64,000 nt of DNA from Amycolatopsis coloradensis (GTDB taxonomy: Bacteria > Actinomycetota > Actinomycetes > Mycobacteriales > Pseudonocardiaceae). The stretch spans positions 2,536,985-2,600,984 of the forward strand of contig NZ_CP150484.1 in NCBI RefSeq assembly GCF_037997115.1. The letters are read 5' to 3'. The position numbers and the translations under genes are program-made. Under the pieces are notes generated by a model. The model had not been told where the DNA came from, did not search any database, and saw only the letters and a program-made list of their open reading frames with translations. Positions 44,490 to 52,063 of this stretch are shown piece by piece (the stretch's first letter is position 1; every line of letters begins with the position of its first letter).

Positions 44490-44932
44490 GGGGTCGTGAG
44501 TGGCAAGGTCGTTCTATTGAGGGGTAAGGCAAAGGTGGCAGGTTGCGAAAGCGGCTTTCGCAGCGTCGAGCGACAGGTGCGGTAGCGAAGTGGGTCTTCG
44601 CTGAACCCAAGGGTCGAGATGCGTCGCGAAAGTGGCTTTCGCGACACGGCAACCCAATGGCCGCGAGTGAACCTCGCGACCCGATATGCAGGACCTTGCC
44701 ACGAAGGCCTCTGCCCACCATGAAGCCACCGAAAGAGTCCCTCGCCGAAGGCTCGGCTCGCCACGTTCACCCTTCGGCACACAACCCGGCGACCCCGTAT
44801 CCGGCCGGCGCCGAAGGCTCCTTGCGCTGCATCAGACGCGGCGAAGGGAGCCTTCGGCCCACCGCGGGCCCGCCCACGATCACGCCACCTTCGACTTACC
44901 CCTCAATAACGCTCATTGCCACTCACGACCCC
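44490..44932. mobile_element. 443-bp MITE-like element with 38-bp terminal inverted repeats
   Basis: Left end 44490-44528 and right end 44895-44932 are near-perfect inverted repeats, both beginning GGGGTCGTGAGTGGCAA and ending TATTGAGGGGTAAG. The interior has several small hairpins (GAAAGCGGCTTTCGC, GAAGGCTCC..GGGAGCCTTC) but no convincing gene. A related end (CTTACTCCTCAATAA) occurs near 53837. This suggests a non-autonomous family. Confidence 0.6.
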
Positions 44933-45435
44933 GTGTCGCAGCTGCGCAAAGCCCCGATCGGGCACCTGGATCCAGACTGGCGTCCCGCGTGAACAGTCGC
45001 GCCTCGGGTCCGCTGCCGGTGACTTGTCCGGCTTGATCGAGCAGACCGGCAGCCGCTGAAGATCCTCGTTCAAGATCAACTTGAGCTGCGTGGCATTGGC
45101 GCGGTCCCCGGCCTTCGCGCGCCGATCATCTCTTCGAGATCAGACCGAATCGGCCGCATTCTCGGCACGGAATCTCTCTTGACGACCTGTCGCGCCCATG
45201 GTCGTGGCCGCGCTGTCGGATTCGGAGGCTTTCGAGGAGTAGACGCCTCCGGCGGGGGTCAGAAGAATCAGTCACAGCCGGGCAGGCTCGACTGTGCGGG
45301 TCCGGAGCTTGGAAGTCCATTGAATGACTGCGATATCCACCGCTTCGTGCGCTTGGGAGTTCTGCTTCCCCCGACGCCGGTGGCCAGGTCCCGGCCGGCG
45401 CCCGCGACCTGAAACGCTGAGACTTGGGAGTGGAC
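44933..45435 (+). other. Intergenic region before the carrier-protein cassette
   Basis: 503 bp without a convincing gene. Contains the inverted copy (45071-45112) of the remnant at 44442-44482 and presumably the promoter of the cassette. The leading 45 bp still resemble debris of the element's surroundings. Confidence 0.4.
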
Positions 45436-45636
45436 ATGACGCTCGTGACGGAAAGCCCATCGTCGTCCTCCTGCACCGTCGGCGAGGCGCCGGTGAGGGT
45501 GCCGCTTCTTGGCGGCGTGCCCAGGCGGTGGCGCCGGCCCCTGGAGTTCCTGACCGCGCTGCCGGCGCACGGTGTCGCCGTGGTGGCAGGCCTCGCACCG
45601 GTCCGCGGTGAAGTGGCCGTGGGGAGGCGGGCCTGA
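45436..45636 (+). CDS. Small protein coupled to the BtrH-ACP gene
   Basis: 66 aa: MTLVTESPSSSSCTVGEAPV followed by a basic, hydrophobic stretch. GGGAG stands 8 nt before the ATG, and the TGA overlaps the next ATG (TGATG), so translation is coupled. I do not recognise it. It has a disordered Ser-rich N-terminus with one Cys and an Arg-rich middle. It could be a leader ensuring expression of the cassette, or a structural partner. Confidence 0.45.
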   Translation: MTLVTESPSSSSCTVGEAPVRVPLLGGVPRRWRRPLEFLTALPAHGVAVVAGLAPVRGEVAVGRRA

Positions 45637-46742
45637 TGGCCTCGACCGAAATCGCGGTCCACGCGCAGTTGTTGGACTGTCTTCAGGCCAACCTCGCGGT
45701 CCTCGCCGACCGGCACCACGGCTCGGGCACCCATCTGGCGCTGGGAGCCGCCCTGCGGTTCCGGCCCACCGCCGGCACGGGCGAGCTGCCGACCGTCGAG
45801 CCGAGTCTGGCAGACCATCTCACCGACGCGGGGCGGTTCCTTGGTCTCCTGGTGAAGGCTCAATGGCAGCATGTCACCCCGGTGCGGCTCGCCGACTTGA
45901 GCTCCCGGCACGGCGAGCTTTACGTGGTGGCCGACGCTCACGATCTGCCATGGACGCCGTATTACGGGCAGCTGCACCTGGAACACAGCTTCTTGGTCGG
46001 CAGCGGCCCGGACGGCGCCATGATCACCGACGCCTACCGGAACCTGACGCCGTGGGGCAATGCCGTGCCTGGCCGCTGGGAGGTGGACTGGGCCGAGCTC
46101 CCCACCGCCGACCACGTGGTGGCACTGACGCCCACCGCGACCGTGCCGTCGGCGACCCCGGTCGTCGACATGGCCGACCCCGACCACTACCTGGACGCCT
46201 ACGCCCGGCACGCCGACCGGGTGGCGGCGCTGCGCCAGCTCACCCTGGAGACCTGGCTGCTGGTCCGGTCCCGCCGGCTGCACGCCGGGTTCCTGGCCCG
46301 ATCGGGCACACCGGCCACCGGCGAGGTCGAGGAGCACCTGCGCGGATGGGACCAGCTGGCCGAGCAGGCGTACCTGGCGGCGCGCCGGGTGGAGCGGGGG
46401 CGCCGGGAGCCTGCCGGGTTGCTGGGCCGGTTGGGGCAGGCACTGGCCGCGGACCGGGAAGTGTTCGCCTGCGGCACCTCGCCGGGGCAGATGCGCGACA
46501 CGGTGGCCGGGATCGTGGCCGCGGCGCTCGGCACAAGAACCGAGCGGGTGCTGGCCGAGCCGGAACTCACCCTGCTGCCGGGGTTCGACTCCATGCGGTT
46601 GGTCGCGGTCGTGGCACGTCTCGAAGACCGGCTCGGCGTGGAGTTCGATCCGGACGACCTCCTGCCGGAGAACCTTCACCACCTCGACGGCCTATGCCGG
46701 TTGGCCGCCGGATCGATCGGTGCCATGGGAGAAGCCGCGTGA
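45636..46742 (+). CDS. BtrH-like acyltransferase domain fused to an acyl carrier protein
   Basis: 368 aa. Residues 1-150 resemble the BtrH N-terminal Cys-acyltransferase fold: Cys14 in LLDCLQANLAVL, HHGSGTHLALG, then YGQLHLEHSFLVG and MITDAYRNLTPWG. Residues about 155-270 are helical. Residues about 275-355 are a carrier protein with the phosphopantetheine Ser319 in GFDSMRL and DRLGVEFDPDDLL. BtrH transfers an acyl side chain from an ACP to ribostamycin. A built-in ACP is unusual and would hold the acyl group beside its transferase. The acceptor is unknown. Confidence 0.65.
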   Translation: MASTEIAVHAQLLDCLQANLAVLADRHHGSGTHLALGAALRFRPTAGTGELPTVEPSLADHLTDAGRFLGLLVKAQWQHVTPVRLADLSSRHGELYVVADAHDLPWTPYYGQLHLEHSFLVGSGPDGAMITDAYRNLTPWGNAVPGRWEVDWAELPTADHVVALTPTATVPSATPVVDMADPDHYLDAYARHADRVAALRQLTLETWLLVRSRRLHAGFLARSGTPATGEVEEHLRGWDQLAEQAYLAARRVERGRREPAGLLGRLGQALAADREVFACGTSPGQMRDTVAGIVAAALGTRTERVLAEPELTLLPGFDSMRLVAVVARLEDRLGVEFDPDDLLPENLHHLDGLCRLAAGSIGAMGEAA

Positions 46743-48247
46743 ACCCTCAGCCCACTTTGCTGGCGCACCTGCTGGACGACGCCGCCGCCCGATGGCCCGA
46801 CCGGCTGGCGGTGACCAGCGGTGGGACCACCCTGACCCACGCCGAACTGGCGGGTGCGAGCCACCGGCTCGCCCGCTGGCTCGCGGACCGGGGCCTGCGG
46901 CGCGGCGACCGGATGGTCGTGGTGGCAGGCTCCACCCCGCTGACTCCCGCGCTGCTGTATGCGGCGGCGCGCGTGGGGGTGGTGTTCACCCTCTTGCACG
47001 AGCAGGTGCGCGGACGACCCCTGGCGCACGTGCTCGACGACTCCGAACCCGCGCTGGTCGTCGGCGCCGACCGATCGGTGGTCGACGACGCACGAGCCAA
47101 GGCGATCGACGCGATCGACGCCGCGGCTCTGGCCGACGTCGGGTTCACCGGCGAACCGCGGTCCTGGGCCCCGCCCGCCGGTCACGATCCGCTCCCGGTG
47201 GACCCGGTGTGCCTGATCTACACCTCGGGCACCACCTCGCTGCCCAAGGCCGTCGTCAGCACACACCAGCAAGCCGTCTTCGCGGTGCTCGCCATCCAAT
47301 CGCAACTGTCCTATCGAGACGACGACGTGGTGTATTCGCCGCTGCCACTGTCCTTCGACTACGGGCTCTACCAACTGTTCCTTGGCGCGGCCAGCGGGGC
47401 GCACGTCTGGCTGGGGCAGCCGGCGGAAGTCGGGCCTGCGTTGGCGCGCAACCTCGTGCGCGCCGGCGCGACCGTCCTGCCGGCGGTGCCGGCGGTGGCG
47501 GAGGCGTTGGCCCGGCTGCTGGCCAGGGGCGGTCCCACCCCGGCCTTGCGGCTCGTCACCAACACAGGCGCGGCGATGCCGTCAGAGGCGCTTACCGCTT
47601 TGCGAGCGGCGATCCCCGGCCTGCGGGCGCAGCTGATGTTCGGGCTCACCGAGTGCAAACGGGCCACCATCATGCCCCAGGACGAAGACCTGGTCCGCCC
47701 GGGATCGTCCGGTCGTGCGCTACCGGGAACCGAGGTGTTCGTCGTGGACGGGTCAGGTCGGCGCCTGCGGACAGGGGAGGTCGGCGAGATCGTCGTGCGC
47801 GGGCCGAACGTGATGGCCGGCTACTGGCGGAGGCCCGAACTGACCGAACAACGGTTCCCCAAGGCCAACGGGTTGTTCCCGGAACTGCGCACCGGAGACT
47901 ACGGCTGGCTGGACAAGGACGGCTACCTCTACTTCGCGGGCCGCCGGGACGACATCTACAAGGAGCGTGGCTTCCGGGTCAGCGCGACCGAGGTGGAGGC
48001 CGCCGCGCGCAGGGTGCCTGGCTGCGCGTCGGCCGCGGTGTTGCCGCCGAGTGAGGGGGAGCCGGCCGCGCTGGTGGCGACCGGAACGGTGACGGCCGAG
48101 CAGGTGCTGGCCGGCATGCGGGATGAGATCGAAGAGTTCAAGATTCCTCGCCGCTGCGTGATCATCGACGAACTTCCCTTGTCCCGCAACGGAAAGGTCG
48201 ACCGCGAAGGACTGGCCAACCTGCTCAGGGAGGCGCGGCATGTCTGA
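46739..48247 (+). CDS. AMP-dependent acyl/aminoacyl ligase 1
   Basis: 502 aa from the GTG overlapping the previous stop. ANL superfamily: P-loop IYTSGTTSLPKAV, LSFDYGLYQLFLGA, MFGLTECKRATIM, ATP-ribose Asp in LRTGDYGWLD, hinge GRRDDIYKERGFRVSATEVE and catalytic Lys in PLSRNGKVDREGL. It activates a carboxylate as an adenylate and loads it on one of the neighbouring ACPs. The TECKR form of the usual TE motif occurs in stand-alone acyl-ACP ligases. Substrate not predicted. Stop overlaps the decarboxylase ATG. Confidence 0.85.
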   Translation: MNPQPTLLAHLLDDAAARWPDRLAVTSGGTTLTHAELAGASHRLARWLADRGLRRGDRMVVVAGSTPLTPALLYAAARVGVVFTLLHEQVRGRPLAHVLDDSEPALVVGADRSVVDDARAKAIDAIDAAALADVGFTGEPRSWAPPAGHDPLPVDPVCLIYTSGTTSLPKAVVSTHQQAVFAVLAIQSQLSYRDDDVVYSPLPLSFDYGLYQLFLGAASGAHVWLGQPAEVGPALARNLVRAGATVLPAVPAVAEALARLLARGGPTPALRLVTNTGAAMPSEALTALRAAIPGLRAQLMFGLTECKRATIMPQDEDLVRPGSSGRALPGTEVFVVDGSGRRLRTGEVGEIVVRGPNVMAGYWRRPELTEQRFPKANGLFPELRTGDYGWLDKDGYLYFAGRRDDIYKERGFRVSATEVEAAARRVPGCASAAVLPPSEGEPAALVATGTVTAEQVLAGMRDEIEEFKIPRRCVIIDELPLSRNGKVDREGLANLLREARHV

Positions 48248-49547
48248 GGCGGTGCTGGACCAGCGGATCACCCTGTCTCCCGCGCTCCAGGAAGCGCTTC
48301 ACGAGGTGGGCACCCCTGCCTACGTTTACGACTTGGCCGAAGTGCGGCGCAATGCGCGCCGGCTGCGGGCCGCGCTGCCCGAGGGGTCCGGCCTCTACTA
48401 CTCGCTCAAGGCGAACCCCCACCCGGAGCTCCTGCGTGAGCTGCGGAAAGCCGGGGCGAGGCCCGAGGTGTGCTCGCCGGGTGAGCTGGACGCGACGCTC
48501 GACGCGGGCTGGCCTGCCGCGGATGCCCTGTACACCGGGCCTGGTAAGCGGGACGCCGACGTGGCGGCCGCCCTGCGGTCGGGTGTCCGGGAGTTCTCGG
48601 TGGATTCGCCGGCGGCGTTGGACCAGCTGGACAGGATCGCCGCGGGTCTCGGCGTGAAGGCGCAGTGCATCCTGCGGATCAACGACGACCGGCCGACGCC
48701 CGGCCAGCGGCTGGCGATGACCGGCGTGCCGTCCCAGTTCGGCGCGGACACCGGGTGGGTGCTCGACGAGCCCGCGCGTTTCGCGGGCCGTCCGAACGCG
48801 TCAGTGGTGGGACTGCACCTCTACATGGGCACGAACCTGGTCGCCACCGAGGACCTCGTCGCCCAGTTCGGCCACGCACTGCGTACCGCGGGGCGCCTGG
48901 TCGCGGCGCTGGAGGCGGCCGGGGCCGCGATCAAGGTGCTCGACCTCGGCGGCGGCTTCGGCGCCCCGTTCGCGCGGGCAGGCGCCGCCGTCGAGTTCGA
49001 CGGGCTGCGCGAACGGCTGGAGGACCTGTTCGACGACGGCGTGCCCGGCTGGCGTGCCGGGCACCCGGCGATCGTGTTCGAGTCGGGCCGCTACCTGGTC
49101 GGCACGGCTGGCACGCTCGTTACGGCCGTGCTCGACACGAAACGGTCACACGGCAGGGAGATCGTCGTCCTCGAGTCGGGCATCAACCACCTCGGTGGCA
49201 TGTCCGGCCTGCGCAGGCTGCCGCCCTTGGTGCCCCACCTGCTCACCGTCGGCCACGCGTCCGGTCCTGCCGACACAGCCGAAGCTACGGTCGTCGGCCC
49301 GTTGTGCACTCCCTTGGACACCTGGGCGCGCAGCATCCCGCTGCCAAGGCTCGCGCCGGGAGACCTGCTGGCGGTCCCCAACACCGGGGCCTACGGCCTG
49401 TACGCGAGCCTGCTGGCCTTCCTCGGCCACCCCGCCCCGGCGGAGATCGTCATCGACAGCGACCTGCCCGGCTCGCCGGTTGTCGACGCCTCCCGCCTAC
49501 ACCTCACGCGCGCCCCGGTTCGCCATGGTGCCACAGGAAAGGAATGA
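48240..49547 (+). CDS. PLP-dependent decarboxylase, DAP/ornithine type (BtrK-like)
   Basis: 435 aa, fold type III. N-terminal barrel with the PLP Lys57 in YYSLKANPHPE, GGGFGAPF phosphate loop and FESGRYLVGTAG; C-terminal domain with active-site Cys in VGPLCTPLDTW and NTGAYGLYAS. BtrK decarboxylates glutamyl-ACP rather than a free amino acid. Genes on both sides are a ligase and an ACP, so a carrier-bound alpha-amino acid (attached through its side-chain carboxylate) is the likely substrate. Lysine, ornithine or diaminopimelate decarboxylation cannot be excluded. Confidence 0.85.
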   Translation: MSEAVLDQRITLSPALQEALHEVGTPAYVYDLAEVRRNARRLRAALPEGSGLYYSLKANPHPELLRELRKAGARPEVCSPGELDATLDAGWPAADALYTGPGKRDADVAAALRSGVREFSVDSPAALDQLDRIAAGLGVKAQCILRINDDRPTPGQRLAMTGVPSQFGADTGWVLDEPARFAGRPNASVVGLHLYMGTNLVATEDLVAQFGHALRTAGRLVAALEAAGAAIKVLDLGGGFGAPFARAGAAVEFDGLRERLEDLFDDGVPGWRAGHPAIVFESGRYLVGTAGTLVTAVLDTKRSHGREIVVLESGINHLGGMSGLRRLPPLVPHLLTVGHASGPADTAEATVVGPLCTPLDTWARSIPLPRLAPGDLLAVPNTGAYGLYASLLAFLGHPAPAEIVIDSDLPGSPVVDASRLHLTRAPVRHGATGKE

Positions 49548-49550
49548 TCC

Positions 49551-49805
49551 ATGGACCAGCGATTCACCGAGCTGCTCACCCGATTCCTGAAGTTCCTGGA
49601 CGGACGGGAGATCACCCCTGAGTCGAGGCTGTGGGACCTCGGGCTGGACTCGATGCAGTCCATCGAGCTTTTGTTCGCCATTGAGGACGTCTTCGATGTC
49701 TCACTTCCCGACGAAGACCTCACCGACGCCACCTTCACCACCGCCGGTAGCCTGTGGGGGGCGGTGCAAGCCGCGATCGGCACGCCCGGCGCGCGAGCGG
49801 CATGA
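49551..49805 (+). CDS. Free-standing acyl carrier protein
   Basis: 84 aa. Four-helix carrier protein with phosphopantetheine attachment at Ser34 in LGLDSMQSIE. Acidic helix II/III region (AIEDVFDVSLPDEDLTDATF). It begins 4 nt after the decarboxylase stop (AAAGGAATG), and its end overlaps the next ATG (ATGA). It probably carries the amino acid during decarboxylation and oxidation. Confidence 0.88.
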   Translation: MDQRFTELLTRFLKFLDGREITPESRLWDLGLDSMQSIELLFAIEDVFDVSLPDEDLTDATFTTAGSLWGAVQAAIGTPGARAA

Positions 49806-50986
49806 GCGACGCGATGGCCCTGGCCGAACCGGCGCCGGAGAGCACCACTGCCTGCGCCGGCCGCGTGGCCGGGGTGGCTGCCGAGCACGCCGCGCGCCAC
49901 GACCGGGAAGCGACGTTCCCGGTGGAGGCGTTGGCCGAGATGCGGGCGACCGGACTGCTGGGGCTGCTGGTTCCCAGTGAGTACGGCGGCCTCGGTGGCG
50001 GCATCACCGACCTGCTGGACGTCGCCATTCAGCTCGGGCGCGCCGACATGTCCGCGGCGATGATCTTCGCGATGCACTGCCAGCAGGTCGCCGCGGTGGC
50101 GGGGCACGCGGGCGCTCGACTGCGCGAGGAGCTGCTGCCCGAGATCGCGGCGGGCCGGGTGTACCTGGCGTCGGTGACCACTGAGGCAGGCAAGGGCGGC
50201 CACCTGCGCACCGCCCAAGCCGAGCTCGCCGTCTCCGACGGCGAGCTGATCGTCGATCGGTTCGCGCCGATCGTGACCGGCGGGACGCACGCGGACGGCT
50301 TCCTCGTCACCATGCGCAGCCCGGGCGCCGTGTCGCCCAACCAGATCTCGCTCGTATACGCGCATCGGGATCAGCTCCAGCTGACCGCGTCCGGCGACTG
50401 GCAGCCGATGGGGATGCGCGCCAGTCACAGCGCGCCGCTGCGGCTGGACGGGCGGATGCCCGGCCACCAGATCGTCGGAGAGCACGGCGGGTTCCCCCGG
50501 ATCGCGTCCGAGGTCTTCGCGCCGCTGGCCCATCTCGGCTGGTCGGCGAGCTGGCTCGGCACCGCCTGCGGCGCGCTGTCGCGGGTGTTGACCCTGTTGC
50601 GTGCCAAGGAGAGTCGTCAGCGGTTCAACCTCGACTCCGAGCTGTTGCTGAGCAGGCTCGGTTCGGCACGGCAGCGGGTGGACGCCGTGCACGCCCTGCT
50701 GCGGCGGACCGCGCACATGGTGGTGGAGGCGGACGACCTGTCGCGGCCGCGCAACCAGCTCATGCTGAACACGCTGAAGATCACCGCCGCCGAGCAGTGC
50801 CACGCCGCGGTGGAGGACCTGATCGACGCGGTCGGCCTGCAGCACGGCTACTTGAAGGGCTCGCCAACCGGCCTGGAGCGGGCGTTGCGCGACCTGCGGT
50901 CCGCGGCGCTGAACTACAGCAACGACCGGCTGCGGCTCGCGGACGGCCGATTGGCCCTGCTCGACCCGGAGGTTCGCCTTGCCTGA
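49802..50986 (+). CDS. Acyl-CoA-dehydrogenase-fold flavoprotein 1
   Basis: 394 aa. N-terminal helical domain (FPVEALAEMRATGLLGLLVPSEYGGLGGG), middle beta domain (VTTEAGKGGHLRTAQAELAVSDGELIVDR) and C-terminal helices (RNQLMLNTLKITAAEQCHAAVEDLIDAVGL). Relatives desaturate acyl-CoA/ACP thioesters, oxidise prolyl-carrier proteins, or act as N-oxygenases on aminosugars (KijD3 type). ACP coupling favours an acyl-ACP substrate. The catalytic Glu cannot be placed by eye. Adjacent to a second, shorter paralogue. Confidence 0.78.
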   Translation: MSDAMALAEPAPESTTACAGRVAGVAAEHAARHDREATFPVEALAEMRATGLLGLLVPSEYGGLGGGITDLLDVAIQLGRADMSAAMIFAMHCQQVAAVAGHAGARLREELLPEIAAGRVYLASVTTEAGKGGHLRTAQAELAVSDGELIVDRFAPIVTGGTHADGFLVTMRSPGAVSPNQISLVYAHRDQLQLTASGDWQPMGMRASHSAPLRLDGRMPGHQIVGEHGGFPRIASEVFAPLAHLGWSASWLGTACGALSRVLTLLRAKESRQRFNLDSELLLSRLGSARQRVDAVHALLRRTAHMVVEADDLSRPRNQLMLNTLKITAAEQCHAAVEDLIDAVGLQHGYLKGSPTGLERALRDLRSAALNYSNDRLRLADGRLALLDPEVRLA

Positions 50987-52052
50987 GTCGCCTTATACGT
51001 GTGACGCGCCGACCGGCGGGCCCGAGATCTGGGCCGCGCTTGGCGCGGCCGACGCTCTGCGCTCGGCGTATCGGGGCGGCGATCCGGCCCTTGGCGTGGA
51101 TCCCGCGGGCATCGGCCACCTGCTGTCCGAAGTGGACGCCCAGGCGAGCGTGGGGGCCACTCTGTCGCTGTGCGTCCAGCTAGCCACCGCCGTGCCGCTG
51201 CTCGCCACCGGCTCAGGCCCGTCCGAAGCGGCGCTGGCGGACGCGCTCGCCGGGAACTCGGTGACCGCATTGGCCGCCACGGACACCAATGCGGGATCGG
51301 ACCTGACCGCGCTCGGCACCGAGGTGACCATCGGCGACCGCGAGCTGGTGCTCAACGGCGGGAAGCGCTGGATCACCAACGCCACCCAGGCCGACCAGAT
51401 CCTGGTGCTGGCCCGCCACCGCCCAGGACGGCATTTCACCAACTTCACCTGGGTCCTCGTACCGGCTTCGGCCCCTGGGGTGACAGCGCGCCGCGCGGAC
51501 ACCGAACTGTTCGCGGGCGCCGGCGTCGGTCAGCTGACCTTCGAGGACGTGCGGTTGCCCCGCGAGCACCTGGTCGGCAGGCCAGGCCGGGGACTGGCCG
51601 CCTTCGCCCGCCAGATCGCGGTGGAACGGCTCGCCGGTGCCCTGTGGGCGGTCGCGCTGTGCCGGCGCGCGCTGGCCGCCACGAAGACAAGGCTCGAGGA
51701 CTCCGCGCGGTCCGATGAGCCGCTGTGGCGACACGACGGCATTCGGCAGCGGTTTGCCACGTGCGTGGTGGCGGTGCGGCAATTGCACGCGCTGTGCCAG
51801 GAACTCGGTGACCGGGTGGCGAGCGGGCATGACACCGCGGCCGCCGCGTTGCTGAAGGCCGGCGCGGGGATGACCGTCGAACGGGTGCTGGCGGAATGCG
51901 CCCAGCTGCAAGGAGCCGACGGATTCGCGACCGGCGGCGCGCAGTGGCTTCGCGCCCAGGCCGCGGTCTTCGGGATCGGCGGCGGGGCCACCGAGGTCGT
52001 GCTGTCCGCGGTCGCGGACTCGGCGGACATGCTGCTGGCGGAGACAGCCTAG
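50979..52052 (+). CDS. Acyl-CoA-dehydrogenase-fold flavoprotein 2
   Basis: 357 aa from a TTG overlapping the previous stop. Middle domain LAATDTNAGSDLTALGTEV, LNGGKRWITNATQAD and FEDVRLPREHLVG are classic; C-terminal helical domain with FATGGAQWLRAQAAVFGIGGGATEVV. The N-terminal helical domain is abbreviated. Two unequal, coupled ACAD genes suggest a heteromeric enzyme, as in some mycobacterial sterol-degrading ACADs, or two successive steps. This copy has the better FAD-binding signature. Confidence 0.8.
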   Translation: MPESPYTCDAPTGGPEIWAALGAADALRSAYRGGDPALGVDPAGIGHLLSEVDAQASVGATLSLCVQLATAVPLLATGSGPSEAALADALAGNSVTALAATDTNAGSDLTALGTEVTIGDRELVLNGGKRWITNATQADQILVLARHRPGRHFTNFTWVLVPASAPGVTARRADTELFAGAGVGQLTFEDVRLPREHLVGRPGRGLAAFARQIAVERLAGALWAVALCRRALAATKTRLEDSARSDEPLWRHDGIRQRFATCVVAVRQLHALCQELGDRVASGHDTAAAALLKAGAGMTVERVLAECAQLQGADGFATGGAQWLRAQAAVFGIGGGATEVVLSAVADSADMLLAETA

Positions 52053-52063
52053 GAGGGATCTCG

